A model generated the notes under the pieces. It was not told the origin of the DNA, did no database searches, and saw only the letters and a list, made by a program, of their open reading frames with translations. Positions 7,220 to 15,083 of a DNA stretch of 34,901 nt are shown here, piece by piece. The stretch lies in assembly GCA_910576775.1 (NCBI GenBank), contig CAJTJV010000031.1, forward strand, positions 1 to 34,901. The letters run 5' to 3'. Positions within the stretch are counted from its first letter, which is position 1; the number at the start of each line of letters is the position of its first letter. The stretch comes from an uncultured Muribaculaceae bacterium. Lineage in GTDB: Bacteria; Bacteroidota; Bacteroidia; Bacteroidales; Muribaculaceae. A program made the translations under genes and the position numbers.

Positions 7220-7642
7220 ATGCAGAAAACAGCGCAGCAGATATTTCAGGCGGCCGGAATACGTCCCACCCCCAACCGCATACTTGTAATGCGGGCGTTG
7301 CTTGGTGCGGCCTGTCCGATGGGTCTTGCCGAACTTGAAGATGCTCTGCCAACGATGGAGAAATCCAGTATCTTCAGGGTGCTTAATCTTTTGTTAGAGA
7401 ATCATCTGCTCCATGGTATAGAAGACGGACGCGGGTTGACTAAGTACGAAGTCTGTCAAAGCGAGGGAGAACTTGAGGATGATGACACGCATCCGCATTT
7501 TTATTGTACAGAGTGCCGTCGCGTGTTCTGTATACATACCGAACAGCTTCCTAAGGTTGAGCTTCCGGAGGGATTCAAGGCTGAAACCGTAAATTACATG
7601 ATAAAAGGGCTATGCCCCGGATGTTCGGGTAAAAAGGTCTGA
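7220..7642 (+). CDS. Fur-family transcriptional regulator
   Basis: A 140-residue DNA-binding metal-responsive regulator. The N-terminal winged helix includes RPTPNRILVMRAL and a divergent recognition region (SSIFRVLNLL instead of the usual TVYR-L-L). The C-terminal half has a His-rich metal site (THPHFYC) and two structural zinc pairs, CTEC and CPGC. Family sub-type (Fur, Zur or PerR) cannot be decided; the PerR-like palindrome at 7183-7197 is only suggestive. ATG 7220 is preferred because the protein begins as Fur proteins do, although it lies just 8 nt after the -7 motif. It is the only plus-strand gene in the first 24 kb and converges on the CNNM gene 22 bp away. Confidence 0.88.
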   Translation: MQKTAQQIFQAAGIRPTPNRILVMRALLGAACPMGLAELEDALPTMEKSSIFRVLNLLLENHLLHGIEDGRGLTKYEVCQSEGELEDDDTHPHFYCTECRRVFCIHTEQLPKVELPEGFKAETVNYMIKGLCPGCSGKKV

Positions 7643-7664
7643 AAATGTTGCCGTATAGGCTTTG

Positions 7665-8957
7665 TCACTCTTCGTTTTCTTCGGTTTTCGCTGTCAGACG
7701 TATCAGTTCGATGCGGTTCGATGACTTTTTCAGAATCTCGAAACTGTAGGACTCGACAAGGACAGTCTCGCCCTGGGCGGGAATCTTGCCTGTAGCATTG
7801 AGAATATAGCCGGCGATTGTCTGGTAGCTGTCGTCCTCTGGAATATCGAGATTGAAGCGTTCGTTGATTTCGGCAATCTCGCATCTTCCGGAAAGCTCGA
7901 ATACTCCGGGTGCTGTCTCGCGTTCGGTGAGCCCTGAATTGTCGTGCTCGTCCTCGATGTTGCCGCATATCTCTTCCATCAGGTCCTCGAGGGTGAGCAT
8001 GCCGGCAGTACCTCCGAATTCATCTACAACGATTGCTATTGAGCGTTTCTGTTGCAGCAGCCGGCGCATCATTACGTTTGCCATAAGGTTTTCGGGAGTG
8101 TATATCACCGGCTTTATATGCTCTTTCCAGTCAGCTTCGGGATCGAAAAGTTCACTCACATGTATATATCCGAGGATGGTGTCGATATCATCGCGGAATA
8201 CAATAACTTTTGATCGTCCGGTGGATATGAACAGGTCGACAAGCTGTTGACGTGTGCCTGTTTCGACGTTTATCGCTACGATTTCATTACGGGGAATCAT
8301 GCAGTCGCGCACGTGTGTGGATGAGAAATCGAGGGCATTATGGAATATTTTCACCTCGTGCTCAACTGTCTGTTGCTGTTCTTCCATGTTGTCGATTGTT
8401 TCCTCGATATAGTCGTTGAGTTCACCTATTGAAATCAGATGCATCCGTTTGCGTGCATCTTTTACACCTGCAACGCGCATCAGAACCTGAGAGAGCCAGG
8501 AGGTGAAAACTGAGATGGGATAGAGGATGATATAAATTATTGACAGAGGGAATACCATTAGGCGGAATGACTGGTTGGGGTTTATGCCGAAGATTGTTTT
8601 TGGCATGAATTCACCGACAATCAGAATTGCAAGAGTGGAAATCAGTGTCTGTACGGCGAGGACGGCTGCTTCACTGCTGAGGAATGTCTTCAGCCATGGT
8701 TCAATCAGAACCGCGGCGCCCATGCCGTAGATTACCAGTACGATGTTGTTGCCGACGAGAAGAGTGGTTATGAGTAGTTCGGAGTTATTGTAGAAACGTT
8801 TGAGCAAGTTGCCTACCATGCCTCCACGGTTGACATCAAGTTCGACCCTTACACGATCGCTCGTTACGTAGGCCATCTCGATGCCTGAGAACAGCGCCGA
8901 GAATATCATTGCTATTAAAGTTATTGTAATCCAGACGTTGGGGTCGGTTGTTGTCAT
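7665..8957 (-). CDS. CNNM/CBS/CorC-HlyC domain membrane protein
   Basis: A 430-residue inner-membrane protein of the hemolysin/CorC family, members of which are linked to magnesium or cobalt transport. The order is: CNNM transmembrane domain with several hydrophobic segments (about residues 8-155), a pair of CBS domains (about 205-335), and a small C-terminal CorC_HlyC transporter-associated domain (about 345-425, with GRCEIAEINERF and DDSYQTIAGYIL). Bacteroidota GldE belongs to the same architecture, but gliding is not implied here. Its ATG overlaps the lptC stop by 4 bp (ATGA), so the two are translationally coupled. Last gene of the coaX operon. Confidence 0.9.
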   Translation of the reverse strand: MTTTDPNVWITITLIAMIFSALFSGIEMAYVTSDRVRVELDVNRGGMVGNLLKRFYNNSELLITTLLVGNNIVLVIYGMGAAVLIEPWLKTFLSSEAAVLAVQTLISTLAILIVGEFMPKTIFGINPNQSFRLMVFPLSIIYIILYPISVFTSWLSQVLMRVAGVKDARKRMHLISIGELNDYIEETIDNMEEQQQTVEHEVKIFHNALDFSSTHVRDCMIPRNEIVAINVETGTRQQLVDLFISTGRSKVIVFRDDIDTILGYIHVSELFDPEADWKEHIKPVIYTPENLMANVMMRRLLQQKRSIAIVVDEFGGTAGMLTLEDLMEEICGNIEDEHDNSGLTERETAPGVFELSGRCEIAEINERFNLDIPEDDSYQTIAGYILNATGKIPAQGETVLVESYSFEILKKSSNRIELIRLTAKTEENEE

Positions 8958-9685
8958 TTCGATATAATCTTTCTGGGAGTGAGTTTTTTTATAGGTTCCC
9001 GTCCTGTAGGATTTTCTTTCGAAGATGCTTTTTCAGCGGACGGTATGGGTGTGTCGGGAGTGTTTGAAACGATGGGCGTGGCAGAGGGAGTGGGTGTTTT
9101 GTCTTGTTTCTTTGTTGAGTCGCGGCGCCCCGGCAGGCTGTTGGCGGGAAGAATCGCAGTAGGATTCGTGACAGTGTAATAGAGCATGCTCTGGTCAGAT
9201 TCCATGCCGTAACCTTCTATTATGCGGTCGGTGCGGACGATGTGGATAAATGAATCGGTGTATATCTTCCGCTTGGTCTGATCCCAGAAAAGCTGTTGGG
9301 TCAGGAAGCTGTCGGCCTGTGTATTTATCATTACCACATTGCCGTCAAGGCGCCATAACCGTTTTTGGGAATAATAGATGGCGGAATCACATATCACATT
9401 CGACGCCGGCTGCATGTTCAGATCGTACTGTTCTACCTCAAGACCTTCCGGAAAGCGCCAGAAGGGTTGGTCGGCATCTTCGAAAATCTGCCAGAGGGGA
9501 GTTTTGAGATGATAGCGGGTGTAGCCGGAGTCGCTGATGAGTGTGGATACATCGGTGGTTGTCATCGTCGGGGTTGTATTGCCGTCGGCGACGCTTGGAA
9601 CGTAATGCTTCTTTTCCGGCGAGCATGCCGCAAAAATGGCTGATGCGGCCGCCACAGCTATCGCAAGCTTCGGCAGCCGCCTCAT
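8954..9685 (-). CDS. lptC: LPS export lipoprotein-like periplasmic protein LptC
   Basis: LptC passes lipopolysaccharide from the inner-membrane LptBFG transporter to the periplasmic bridge. The 243-residue product begins at ATG 9685 with a signal sequence and the lipobox-like FAAC (Cys21), so it may be lipid-anchored as in other Bacteroidota. An OstA/LptC-type beta-strand region follows (DNPIWRL-like FWRFPEGLEVEQYDL). The last 60 residues form a Pro/Thr/Ser/Lys-rich tail, probably disordered and longer than in the classic E. coli protein. A longer in-frame extension to 9817 is rejected because it overlaps the upstream barrel gene and lacks a signal peptide. Confidence 0.85.
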   Translation of the reverse strand: MRRLPKLAIAVAAASAIFAACSPEKKHYVPSVADGNTTPTMTTTDVSTLISDSGYTRYHLKTPLWQIFEDADQPFWRFPEGLEVEQYDLNMQPASNVICDSAIYYSQKRLWRLDGNVVMINTQADSFLTQQLFWDQTKRKIYTDSFIHIVRTDRIIEGYGMESDQSMLYYTVTNPTAILPANSLPGRRDSTKKQDKTPTPSATPIVSNTPDTPIPSAEKASSKENPTGREPIKKLTPRKIISK

Positions 9686-9705
9686 TTTCCGGAGTCGGGA
9701 GGAAT

Positions 9706-10956
9706 TTAGTAGATTTTGCTCTGTCGGAACCACATCTCGTTGAAATTGATGCCGATTGTGATGTTGAGATAGTTCTCGCGAATCAACGGGTTTGGATGTG
9801 CCTGACGGTTTATCCATTCGAATCCTACATTGACGGTTGATTTGAATGTTGGCACGGGGAAACCGAAGCCGGCGCTTATGCCATACTCGCGAAGCCGGTT
9901 GTCGCGCAGGGAGAGATAGTCGTTGTTGTAGTGGGCGCCGATACGGTAGTTTACTCTTTTGAGATAGTTGCCGCGGAAATCAGGAATGTACTGCATGCCG
10001 AATGCGTATTTTGTACGGTTGCAGTAGCTTTGCATCGTTGTTTCGCCTTCAAAGGTGGTGAATTTCGCTTTGTTCCAAGGCTGGTAGGTATAGTCGAACT
10101 CTAACATCCAGCGTCGTCCTATCTGGTAGTTGATGCCTGCGCCCCATGTTTCGGGAAGGGAGAAATTGTTTTTCAGTTTCATCTCGTCGGTAGTTTGTGG
10201 AGCCGCATCCTGGACATTGTCGTAGCGGACTTGTCGCGCGGTACCTAAGAGAGTCTTGGAAGGACTGTAGGTTACGCCGAGTGTCAGACGGTCCGCACCG
10301 AAATTAATGCCGTATTGGGCGCCGAAATTGAGACGGTAGTCGCGTACCTCAAGCTGTTTCTGGAATACCGCATTCTGGGAAGCTGAGATTGTAGCGTATG
10401 TCTCGTTGATTATAGTACCGAAAAGGTAGCTGATATTGGCGCCTATGCTGAATCCTTTGAATGGCCGGCCGGCGATGCCTATATAAAGCTCGTTGAGGGA
10501 GCCGTTGCCCTGTCGGCTGTCAATACCGTTCTCGATTTCCGAGCCAAAGGAGTAGCCGACGCTCGAGAAAGGCAGCAGACCCACTGATGCGCCCATGTAA
10601 CGGCCTAAGGGCACCTGCATTGTGACGTAATCGAGACCTCCGCCGAAATTCTTGTCGCTTACATATCCGTCGGTTTGTTTTTCACGTTGCCAGAGGGCTG
10701 TCAGGTCGATACCCATGTCGAACAGAAAAGTGAGAGAGTCGATGGCGGCATATGATGCTGGGTTCATTACATTTGTCTGTCGTCCGGAAGCCATTGCGTA
10801 TCCGACGCCGCCCATTGAGCGCTGTGCGGAAGTCGCGTTGTCGCGGAGCATACCAAGTCCGTAGGCAGAGTATGGTGTCATGGTGCCGTTCTGTGCGAGC
10901 CCCTGTAAGGCTGTCAGAACGATGGCGAAAATGGCTGTAAACCTCTTAATTTTCAT
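9706..10956 (-). CDS. Outer-membrane beta-barrel protein (FadL/PorV-like)
   Basis: A 416-residue secreted protein. It starts with a signal peptide (MKIKRFTAIFAIVLTALQGLAQ), then an N-terminal PYSAYGLGML...RSMGGVGYA region as seen in Bacteroidota FadL/PorV-like barrels, followed by alternating aromatic beta strands such as WGAGINYQIGRRWMLEFDYTYQPW. Expected location is the outer membrane. No specific substrate can be assigned. Its start overlaps the coaX end by 11 bp and lptC begins 20 bp after its stop, so it is within an operon of envelope genes; the link with LptC is by position only. Confidence 0.82.
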   Translation of the reverse strand: MKIKRFTAIFAIVLTALQGLAQNGTMTPYSAYGLGMLRDNATSAQRSMGGVGYAMASGRQTNVMNPASYAAIDSLTFLFDMGIDLTALWQREKQTDGYVSDKNFGGGLDYVTMQVPLGRYMGASVGLLPFSSVGYSFGSEIENGIDSRQGNGSLNELYIGIAGRPFKGFSIGANISYLFGTIINETYATISASQNAVFQKQLEVRDYRLNFGAQYGINFGADRLTLGVTYSPSKTLLGTARQVRYDNVQDAAPQTTDEMKLKNNFSLPETWGAGINYQIGRRWMLEFDYTYQPWNKAKFTTFEGETTMQSYCNRTKYAFGMQYIPDFRGNYLKRVNYRIGAHYNNDYLSLRDNRLREYGISAGFGFPVPTFKSTVNVGFEWINRQAHPNPLIRENYLNITIGINFNEMWFRQSKIY

Positions 10957-11704
10957 CTTTTATAATGCTGAATAGACCCTTGTGAACAAGGCAGGGGTCG
11001 TATATATAGTCAAATGTGAGTAAATTGGCTTTTACAAGAAACTCGGCTGAGCCGCCTGTGATAACGGCGATTGCATCGTTGCCTGCGGCACGGTGATAAT
11101 ATTCCAGTTCGGCGGCAAGGCCACGCACAGCGCCGCTACGCATGGCTTCTGCTGTTGTGCGGCCCCATACAGGAATCTCTCCGCCGGCGACATCTACGGC
11201 GGGTAGCGCGTCTGTGAATGCGGCGAGTGCCCTCAAACGCAGGCCTATACCGGGGGCTATGTTGCCTCCGAGATAGTGTGAGCCGACGGCTACATAATCA
11301 TATGTCACGGCGGTACCTATATCTGAAACGAGTATTGGGCGTTGTGTTCCTGCCACGGCGATGGCTCCGAGAGCGGCCGCGATGCGGTCGCTGCCGAGTG
11401 TGGCGGGAGTCTGATATGCGATATGCAGGTGCATCGGAGTTGCGGCTGTCAACTCAATCACGCGTCCGGCTTTTCCCGCAAGAGAAGCTTCGTCATCGGC
11501 GTGTTCGGACTCAACAACCGTACACCAGGCAATGGCGTCGAAGATTTCACCTTCGGCAAGATGCTTGGCGGCAAGTCGTTCCACAAGCTCGCCGGCAGAC
11601 TGGGATTCATCGCCTAATTCTCTGGCTACCAGTTGGCCGTCATCGCTCCATAGGGCGGCTTTTATGCATGTGTTACCGCGGTCTAAAGTAAGTTTCAGTC
11701 GCAT
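10946..11704 (-). CDS. coaX: Type III pantothenate kinase
   Basis: CoaX phosphorylates pantothenate, the first step in coenzyme A synthesis. The 252-residue protein has the ASKHA-fold motifs of the type III enzyme: LDRGNT near the N-terminus (phosphate 1), GSDR in the middle, SDIGTAVTYD (phosphate 2), GGNIAPG, and ITGGSAEFL near the C-terminus. ATG 11704 is preferred over an upstream TTG; it lies only 6 nt after a TAnnTTTG motif, which predicts a leaderless mRNA. First gene of coaX-barrel-lptC-CNNM. Confidence 0.93.
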   Translation of the reverse strand: MRLKLTLDRGNTCIKAALWSDDGQLVARELGDESQSAGELVERLAAKHLAEGEIFDAIAWCTVVESEHADDEASLAGKAGRVIELTAATPMHLHIAYQTPATLGSDRIAAALGAIAVAGTQRPILVSDIGTAVTYDYVAVGSHYLGGNIAPGIGLRLRALAAFTDALPAVDVAGGEIPVWGRTTAEAMRSGAVRGLAAELEYYHRAAGNDAIAVITGGSAEFLVKANLLTFDYIYDPCLVHKGLFSIIKDEN

Positions 11705-11710
11705 ATTCGG

Positions 11711-11718
11711 CAAAATTA
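11711..11718 (-). promoter_or_regulatory. -7 element of the coaX operon
   Basis: CAAAATTA reads TAATTTTG on the minus strand. It ends 6 nt before the coaX ATG. No clear -33 TTTG is present. Confidence 0.5.
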
Positions 11719-11784
11719 GTAAATCATCGCCATTGGCTTACTATTTATCTAATTATTAAATGTTAAAAGCATCTGCACCGTCTG

Positions 11785-12816
11785 TTAGTGTTCCCGTTTT
11801 TCGGGTGTTTCGTGTCTGAGGGGATAATTGTTGCGGAGGTTTTCGAACTGCCCGGGGTTCTTTTTCAGAAATTCACTCTCGGTGAGTGGATTGTAGCTGT
11901 TGAGAATCCCGTTTATGCTTACTGCTTGTGCAGGTGCCGGCGGGAGATCGTTTGTCACCGTGACTCTCGGCATCATGAAGAAGGTCGTGATAGCGTCCAT
12001 GACAATCTGTGAGGCGCGTATTTTGCCCTCGCTGGAGTATCCGGCGATATGTGGAGTGGCGATGTCGGTGAGTCTGAGCAATTCTTCGTCTATTGCCGGT
12101 TCGTTTTCCCAACAATCGATGACAAGAGGACCTGTGAGTCCGGCTCTACGGGCTTCTATAAGAGCTGGAGTATCTACTATTTCGCCACGTGCGCTGTTGA
12201 TTATGATGGGTGCGCGTCGCAGTTTTTTGAAAAATTCGGCGTTTGCGATATGGTATGTGGCATCTTTACCTTCGCGTGTCAGGGGTGTGTGGAAGGTTAT
12301 GATATCCGCTTCTTGTGCCAGAGTGTCGAGGTCTACCCAGTCGTCGCCGCCCTCGTCGCGCCGGCGCGGCGGATCACAGCGGAGTACCTTCATCTCAAGA
12401 CTGTGCGCCCATTTTTCCACGATGCTCCCTACATGGCCGACGCCTACGATACCGATGGTATAAGTGTTGAGCGGCCGGTTGATAACGTTGAGCAGAGTGG
12501 CGAAAACATACTGGGCTACAGCCGGTGCGTTACACCCTGGTGCATTTACGACAGTGATGCTGCGGTTCTTGCAATAGTCTTTGTCGATATGGTCGGTGCC
12601 GATAGTTGCCGTGGCAATCATCTTGCATTCCGATTTGGCAAGTAGTGTTTCGTCGCAACGCGTGCGTGTGCGGATTACCATTCCGTCGATTTCGCGTACA
12701 GTTCTGGGGGTGATGTCTTCCGGCGCAAGATACTGTACTGTGGCGTATGGGTCGAGAAGACCTTTTACGAAAGGTATGTTTTTCTCGATAATAAGTCTTA
12801 TATTATTGTTTGGCAT
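11785..12816 (-). CDS. pdxB: 4-phosphoerythronate dehydrogenase
   Basis: PdxB oxidises 4-phospho-D-erythronate to 2-oxo-3-hydroxy-4-phosphobutanoate in pyridoxal phosphate synthesis. The 343-residue D-2-hydroxyacid dehydrogenase shows the NAD-binding glycine motif GIVGVGHVG (122-130), catalytic Arg210 (NSARGEIVD), Glu in WENEP (237-239) and His256 (TPHIAGYS). The early motif TATIGTDHID (69-78) is characteristic of PdxB. It is somewhat shorter than the E. coli enzyme. Its start overlaps the membrane-protein gene by 19 bp; last gene of the operon that begins with the rRNA methyltransferase. No terminator is evident before coaX. Confidence 0.93.
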   Translation of the reverse strand: MPNNNIRLIIEKNIPFVKGLLDPYATVQYLAPEDITPRTVREIDGMVIRTRTRCDETLLAKSECKMIATATIGTDHIDKDYCKNRSITVVNAPGCNAPAVAQYVFATLLNVINRPLNTYTIGIVGVGHVGSIVEKWAHSLEMKVLRCDPPRRRDEGGDDWVDLDTLAQEADIITFHTPLTREGKDATYHIANAEFFKKLRRAPIIINSARGEIVDTPALIEARRAGLTGPLVIDCWENEPAIDEELLRLTDIATPHIAGYSSEGKIRASQIVMDAITTFFMMPRVTVTNDLPPAPAQAVSINGILNSYNPLTESEFLKKNPGQFENLRNNYPLRHETPEKREH

Positions 12817-13778
12817 GCGAAAAGAACCGCATATACGGTAAATAAGGAGAAGATTGCAATAAAGGATTTTTCTGCACGGTGGACGGAAAAGAAATGTGTC
12901 ACCTCCATTGCCGCGCAGAAATTCAGCATCGGCACATACGATATCATGTTATGAAAATCAATGCACATGGCAAAGATGGTAATAAGTGTCACAACGAGGA
13001 AGGAGCCGTTGATGGCACGGGCACGTGCGTTATAGGCAATGGTACGCAGGAGCATGAAGATATAGCATCCGAGAGTGAGGACGGCGGTGAATCCGATGGC
13101 GATAAGCATTATCAGCATGTCTTCGATGTTGGCTATGCTTAGAATGCTGACAAACTCAGGCAGATGAAGATCGGATGGATGTATTATGCCGAATCCCAAA
13201 AGGATAATCCACGGAGTGAGCAGTCCCATGAAGGTGGCGGCAAGCGTGCGGCGGTTGAATATGCCCATTTGTGCGAAGCCTGCAAGCATTGCCGGTATGT
13301 AGAATATGAAGCAGTACTGCGAGGCTGTGAAGAACGATAGCAGAAGCGAGTTGAGAAATACTATCCTTGTTGTTCCGGGGTTGCGGTAGCATCCGAAAAT
13401 CAGGAGCATGCACAATGGCACGACGATGGCAAGGACTGTGCCGGTGTAGAACTGTGTCATTAGTTCGGGCGTTGCCAGTTGCATCATGCAGAAAAATGCG
13501 ATGTAGACCGATGTCATGGAGCGCATCACGTTGTGCACTTTGTTGAGCAGCAGCATTATGATGACAGTAACCGCTGTTCCTGCCAGGGCACAGATGAAAT
13601 TCAGTGTGCCACTGGGAATCCAGGTGTTTGCCGACGGTAGGCCGAGGCCCTTGTCGCCGGTAATGGGGATTGTGAGGCCTCCGCCGAAGAACAGGCACGC
13701 CGCGGCAAGAGTCAGGAGGGCTATCGACAATGCGAAGCCTCTGGAATGTGACGTGCGTGTGATGGCTGAAGCGTTCAT
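12798..13778 (-). CDS. Multi-pass membrane protein of unknown function
   Basis: A 326-residue hydrophobic protein with about eight to ten predicted transmembrane segments, for example ALLTLAAACLFFGGGLTI, ICALAGTAVTVIIMLLL, AIVVPLCMLLIFGCY, and LIAIGFTAVLTLGCYIFMLL. No catalytic motif is recognised. Its position between purD (stop 7 bp upstream) and pdxB (overlap 19 bp) puts it inside a biosynthesis operon, which suggests co-expression but not function. ATG 13778 is the only reasonable start. Confidence 0.8.
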   Translation of the reverse strand: MNASAITRTSHSRGFALSIALLTLAAACLFFGGGLTIPITGDKGLGLPSANTWIPSGTLNFICALAGTAVTVIIMLLLNKVHNVMRSMTSVYIAFFCMMQLATPELMTQFYTGTVLAIVVPLCMLLIFGCYRNPGTTRIVFLNSLLLSFFTASQYCFIFYIPAMLAGFAQMGIFNRRTLAATFMGLLTPWIILLGFGIIHPSDLHLPEFVSILSIANIEDMLIMLIAIGFTAVLTLGCYIFMLLRTIAYNARARAINGSFLVVTLITIFAMCIDFHNMISYVPMLNFCAAMEVTHFFSVHRAEKSFIAIFSLFTVYAVLFACQTII

Positions 13779-13784
13779 CGCTTT

Positions 13785-15083
13785 TTATTGGCGAGTGAGA
13801 TCTTTGCTGATGTCTCGGCGGTAATATATTCCGTCGAAACTGATGGCGGACATTTCCCTGTAGGCGTTTTCGGCAGCCTTCTCGATGTTGTCGGCAAGGG
13901 CGACAGTGGCGAGTACGCGGCCTCCGGAGGTTACTGTAGTGTCACCCTCTTTTTTCGTGCCGGCGTGGAAAACGATGCCGTCGGTCTTGTCGAGACCTTT
14001 GATGACTTTGCCTTTGGGATAGTTGCCCGGATACCCGCCGGAGACGGCCATTACAGCGACAGCGGCACGTCGGTCTTCGCCGAGGGCGATGTCGCCGAGG
14101 TTTCCTTCCGCGACGGCTTCGAGTGCGGGAACGAGGTCGCCGGCGATGCGTGGCATCACGACTTCGGTCTCCGGGTCGCCCATGCGGACGTTGTACTCTA
14201 TTACCATGGGCTCGCCATCGACATTGATAAGACCGAGGAATATGAATCCGCGGTAGTCGATGCCTTCGGCAATAAGGCCTTCAATGGTAGGTACGATAAT
14301 CCGGTCGCGTACTTTGTCCATGAATATTTCGTCAGCGAAAGGTACGGGAGATACGGAGCCCATGCCGCCTGTGTTGAGACCGGTGTCGCCTTCGCCAACA
14401 CGCTTGTAATCCTTTGCAACGGGGAGCACGCGGTAGCCGCCATGGCCGTCGGTGAGGACGAAGACGGAGCATTCGATGCCGCTGAGGAATTCTTCGATTA
14501 CAACGCTTGCGGATGCGGCGCCGAACTGGCCGGCGAGCATTTCCTCGAGGGTGGCATATGCCTCGTCGAGGCTGTTTACTATGATAACGCCTTTCCCGGC
14601 GGCGAGGCCGTCTGCTTTAAGGACGTAGGGCGTTTTGAGCGCTGCGAGAAATGCGCGGGCTTCGTCGATATTGGCCTTGGTTGCTGTAAGATGACGAGCC
14701 GTTGGAATGTTGTGGCGGCTCATGAAACGCTTCGCGAAATCCTTGGATCCTTCGAGCGCTGCTCCATCTTTTCCGGGGCCTACGATAAGCAGTTTGCTTC
14801 CGCGTTCGGCGGCTCGTTTTTCAAGCTCGTCGCGCAGGCCTGCCACAAGCGGGTCTTCATTGCCGGCGATTACCATGTCTATGCCGAGGTCGGCGACGGC
14901 TTTGTCGACAGCATCGAAATCGGTGGGCTTCAGGTTCAGGTTCTCGCCATAGGCATCGGTGCCGCCATTGCCGGGGGCTATGTATAGTTTTCCCGTGCGC
15001 GGGCTTTTACTCAGTTTCCAGGCTATTGCCGATTCGCGGCCGCCGCTGCCGAGCAGCAGCATGTTGATTTTGCCTTCTCGCAT
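13785..15083 (-). CDS. purD: Phosphoribosylamine-glycine ligase
   Basis: PurD joins phosphoribosylamine and glycine with ATP in purine synthesis. The 432-residue ATP-grasp enzyme begins with MLLLGSGGRESAIAWKL, carries HNIPTAR, the ATP-grasp segment VLKADGLAAGKGVII, a metal-binding EYNVRMGDPETE, and the C-terminal GGYPGNY region. ATG 15083 shares one base with the preceding stop (TAATG); a second in-frame ATG at 15062 would start directly at MLLLGSGG. Both are plausible. A 399-codon frame runs antisense through this gene but is a codon-bias shadow. Confidence 0.96.
   Translation of the reverse strand: MREGKINMLLLGSGGRESAIAWKLSKSPRTGKLYIAPGNGGTDAYGENLNLKPTDFDAVDKAVADLGIDMVIAGNEDPLVAGLRDELEKRAAERGSKLLIVGPGKDGAALEGSKDFAKRFMSRHNIPTARHLTATKANIDEARAFLAALKTPYVLKADGLAAGKGVIIVNSLDEAYATLEEMLAGQFGAASASVVIEEFLSGIECSVFVLTDGHGGYRVLPVAKDYKRVGEGDTGLNTGGMGSVSPVPFADEIFMDKVRDRIIVPTIEGLIAEGIDYRGFIFLGLINVDGEPMVIEYNVRMGDPETEVVMPRIAGDLVPALEAVAEGNLGDIALGEDRRAAVAVMAVSGGYPGNYPKGKVIKGLDKTDGIVFHAGTKKEGDTTVTSGGRVLATVALADNIEKAAENAYREMSAISFDGIYYRRDISKDLTRQ

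Noticed and set aside
9686..9817. Longer N-terminus for LptC
   Set aside because: It overlaps the barrel gene and would place the signal peptide and lipobox 45 residues inside the protein.
13788..14987. 399-codon open frame antisense to purD
   Set aside because: No motif or signal is recognisable, and the opposite strand encodes complete PurD. Codon bias of the real gene leaves the antisense frame open.
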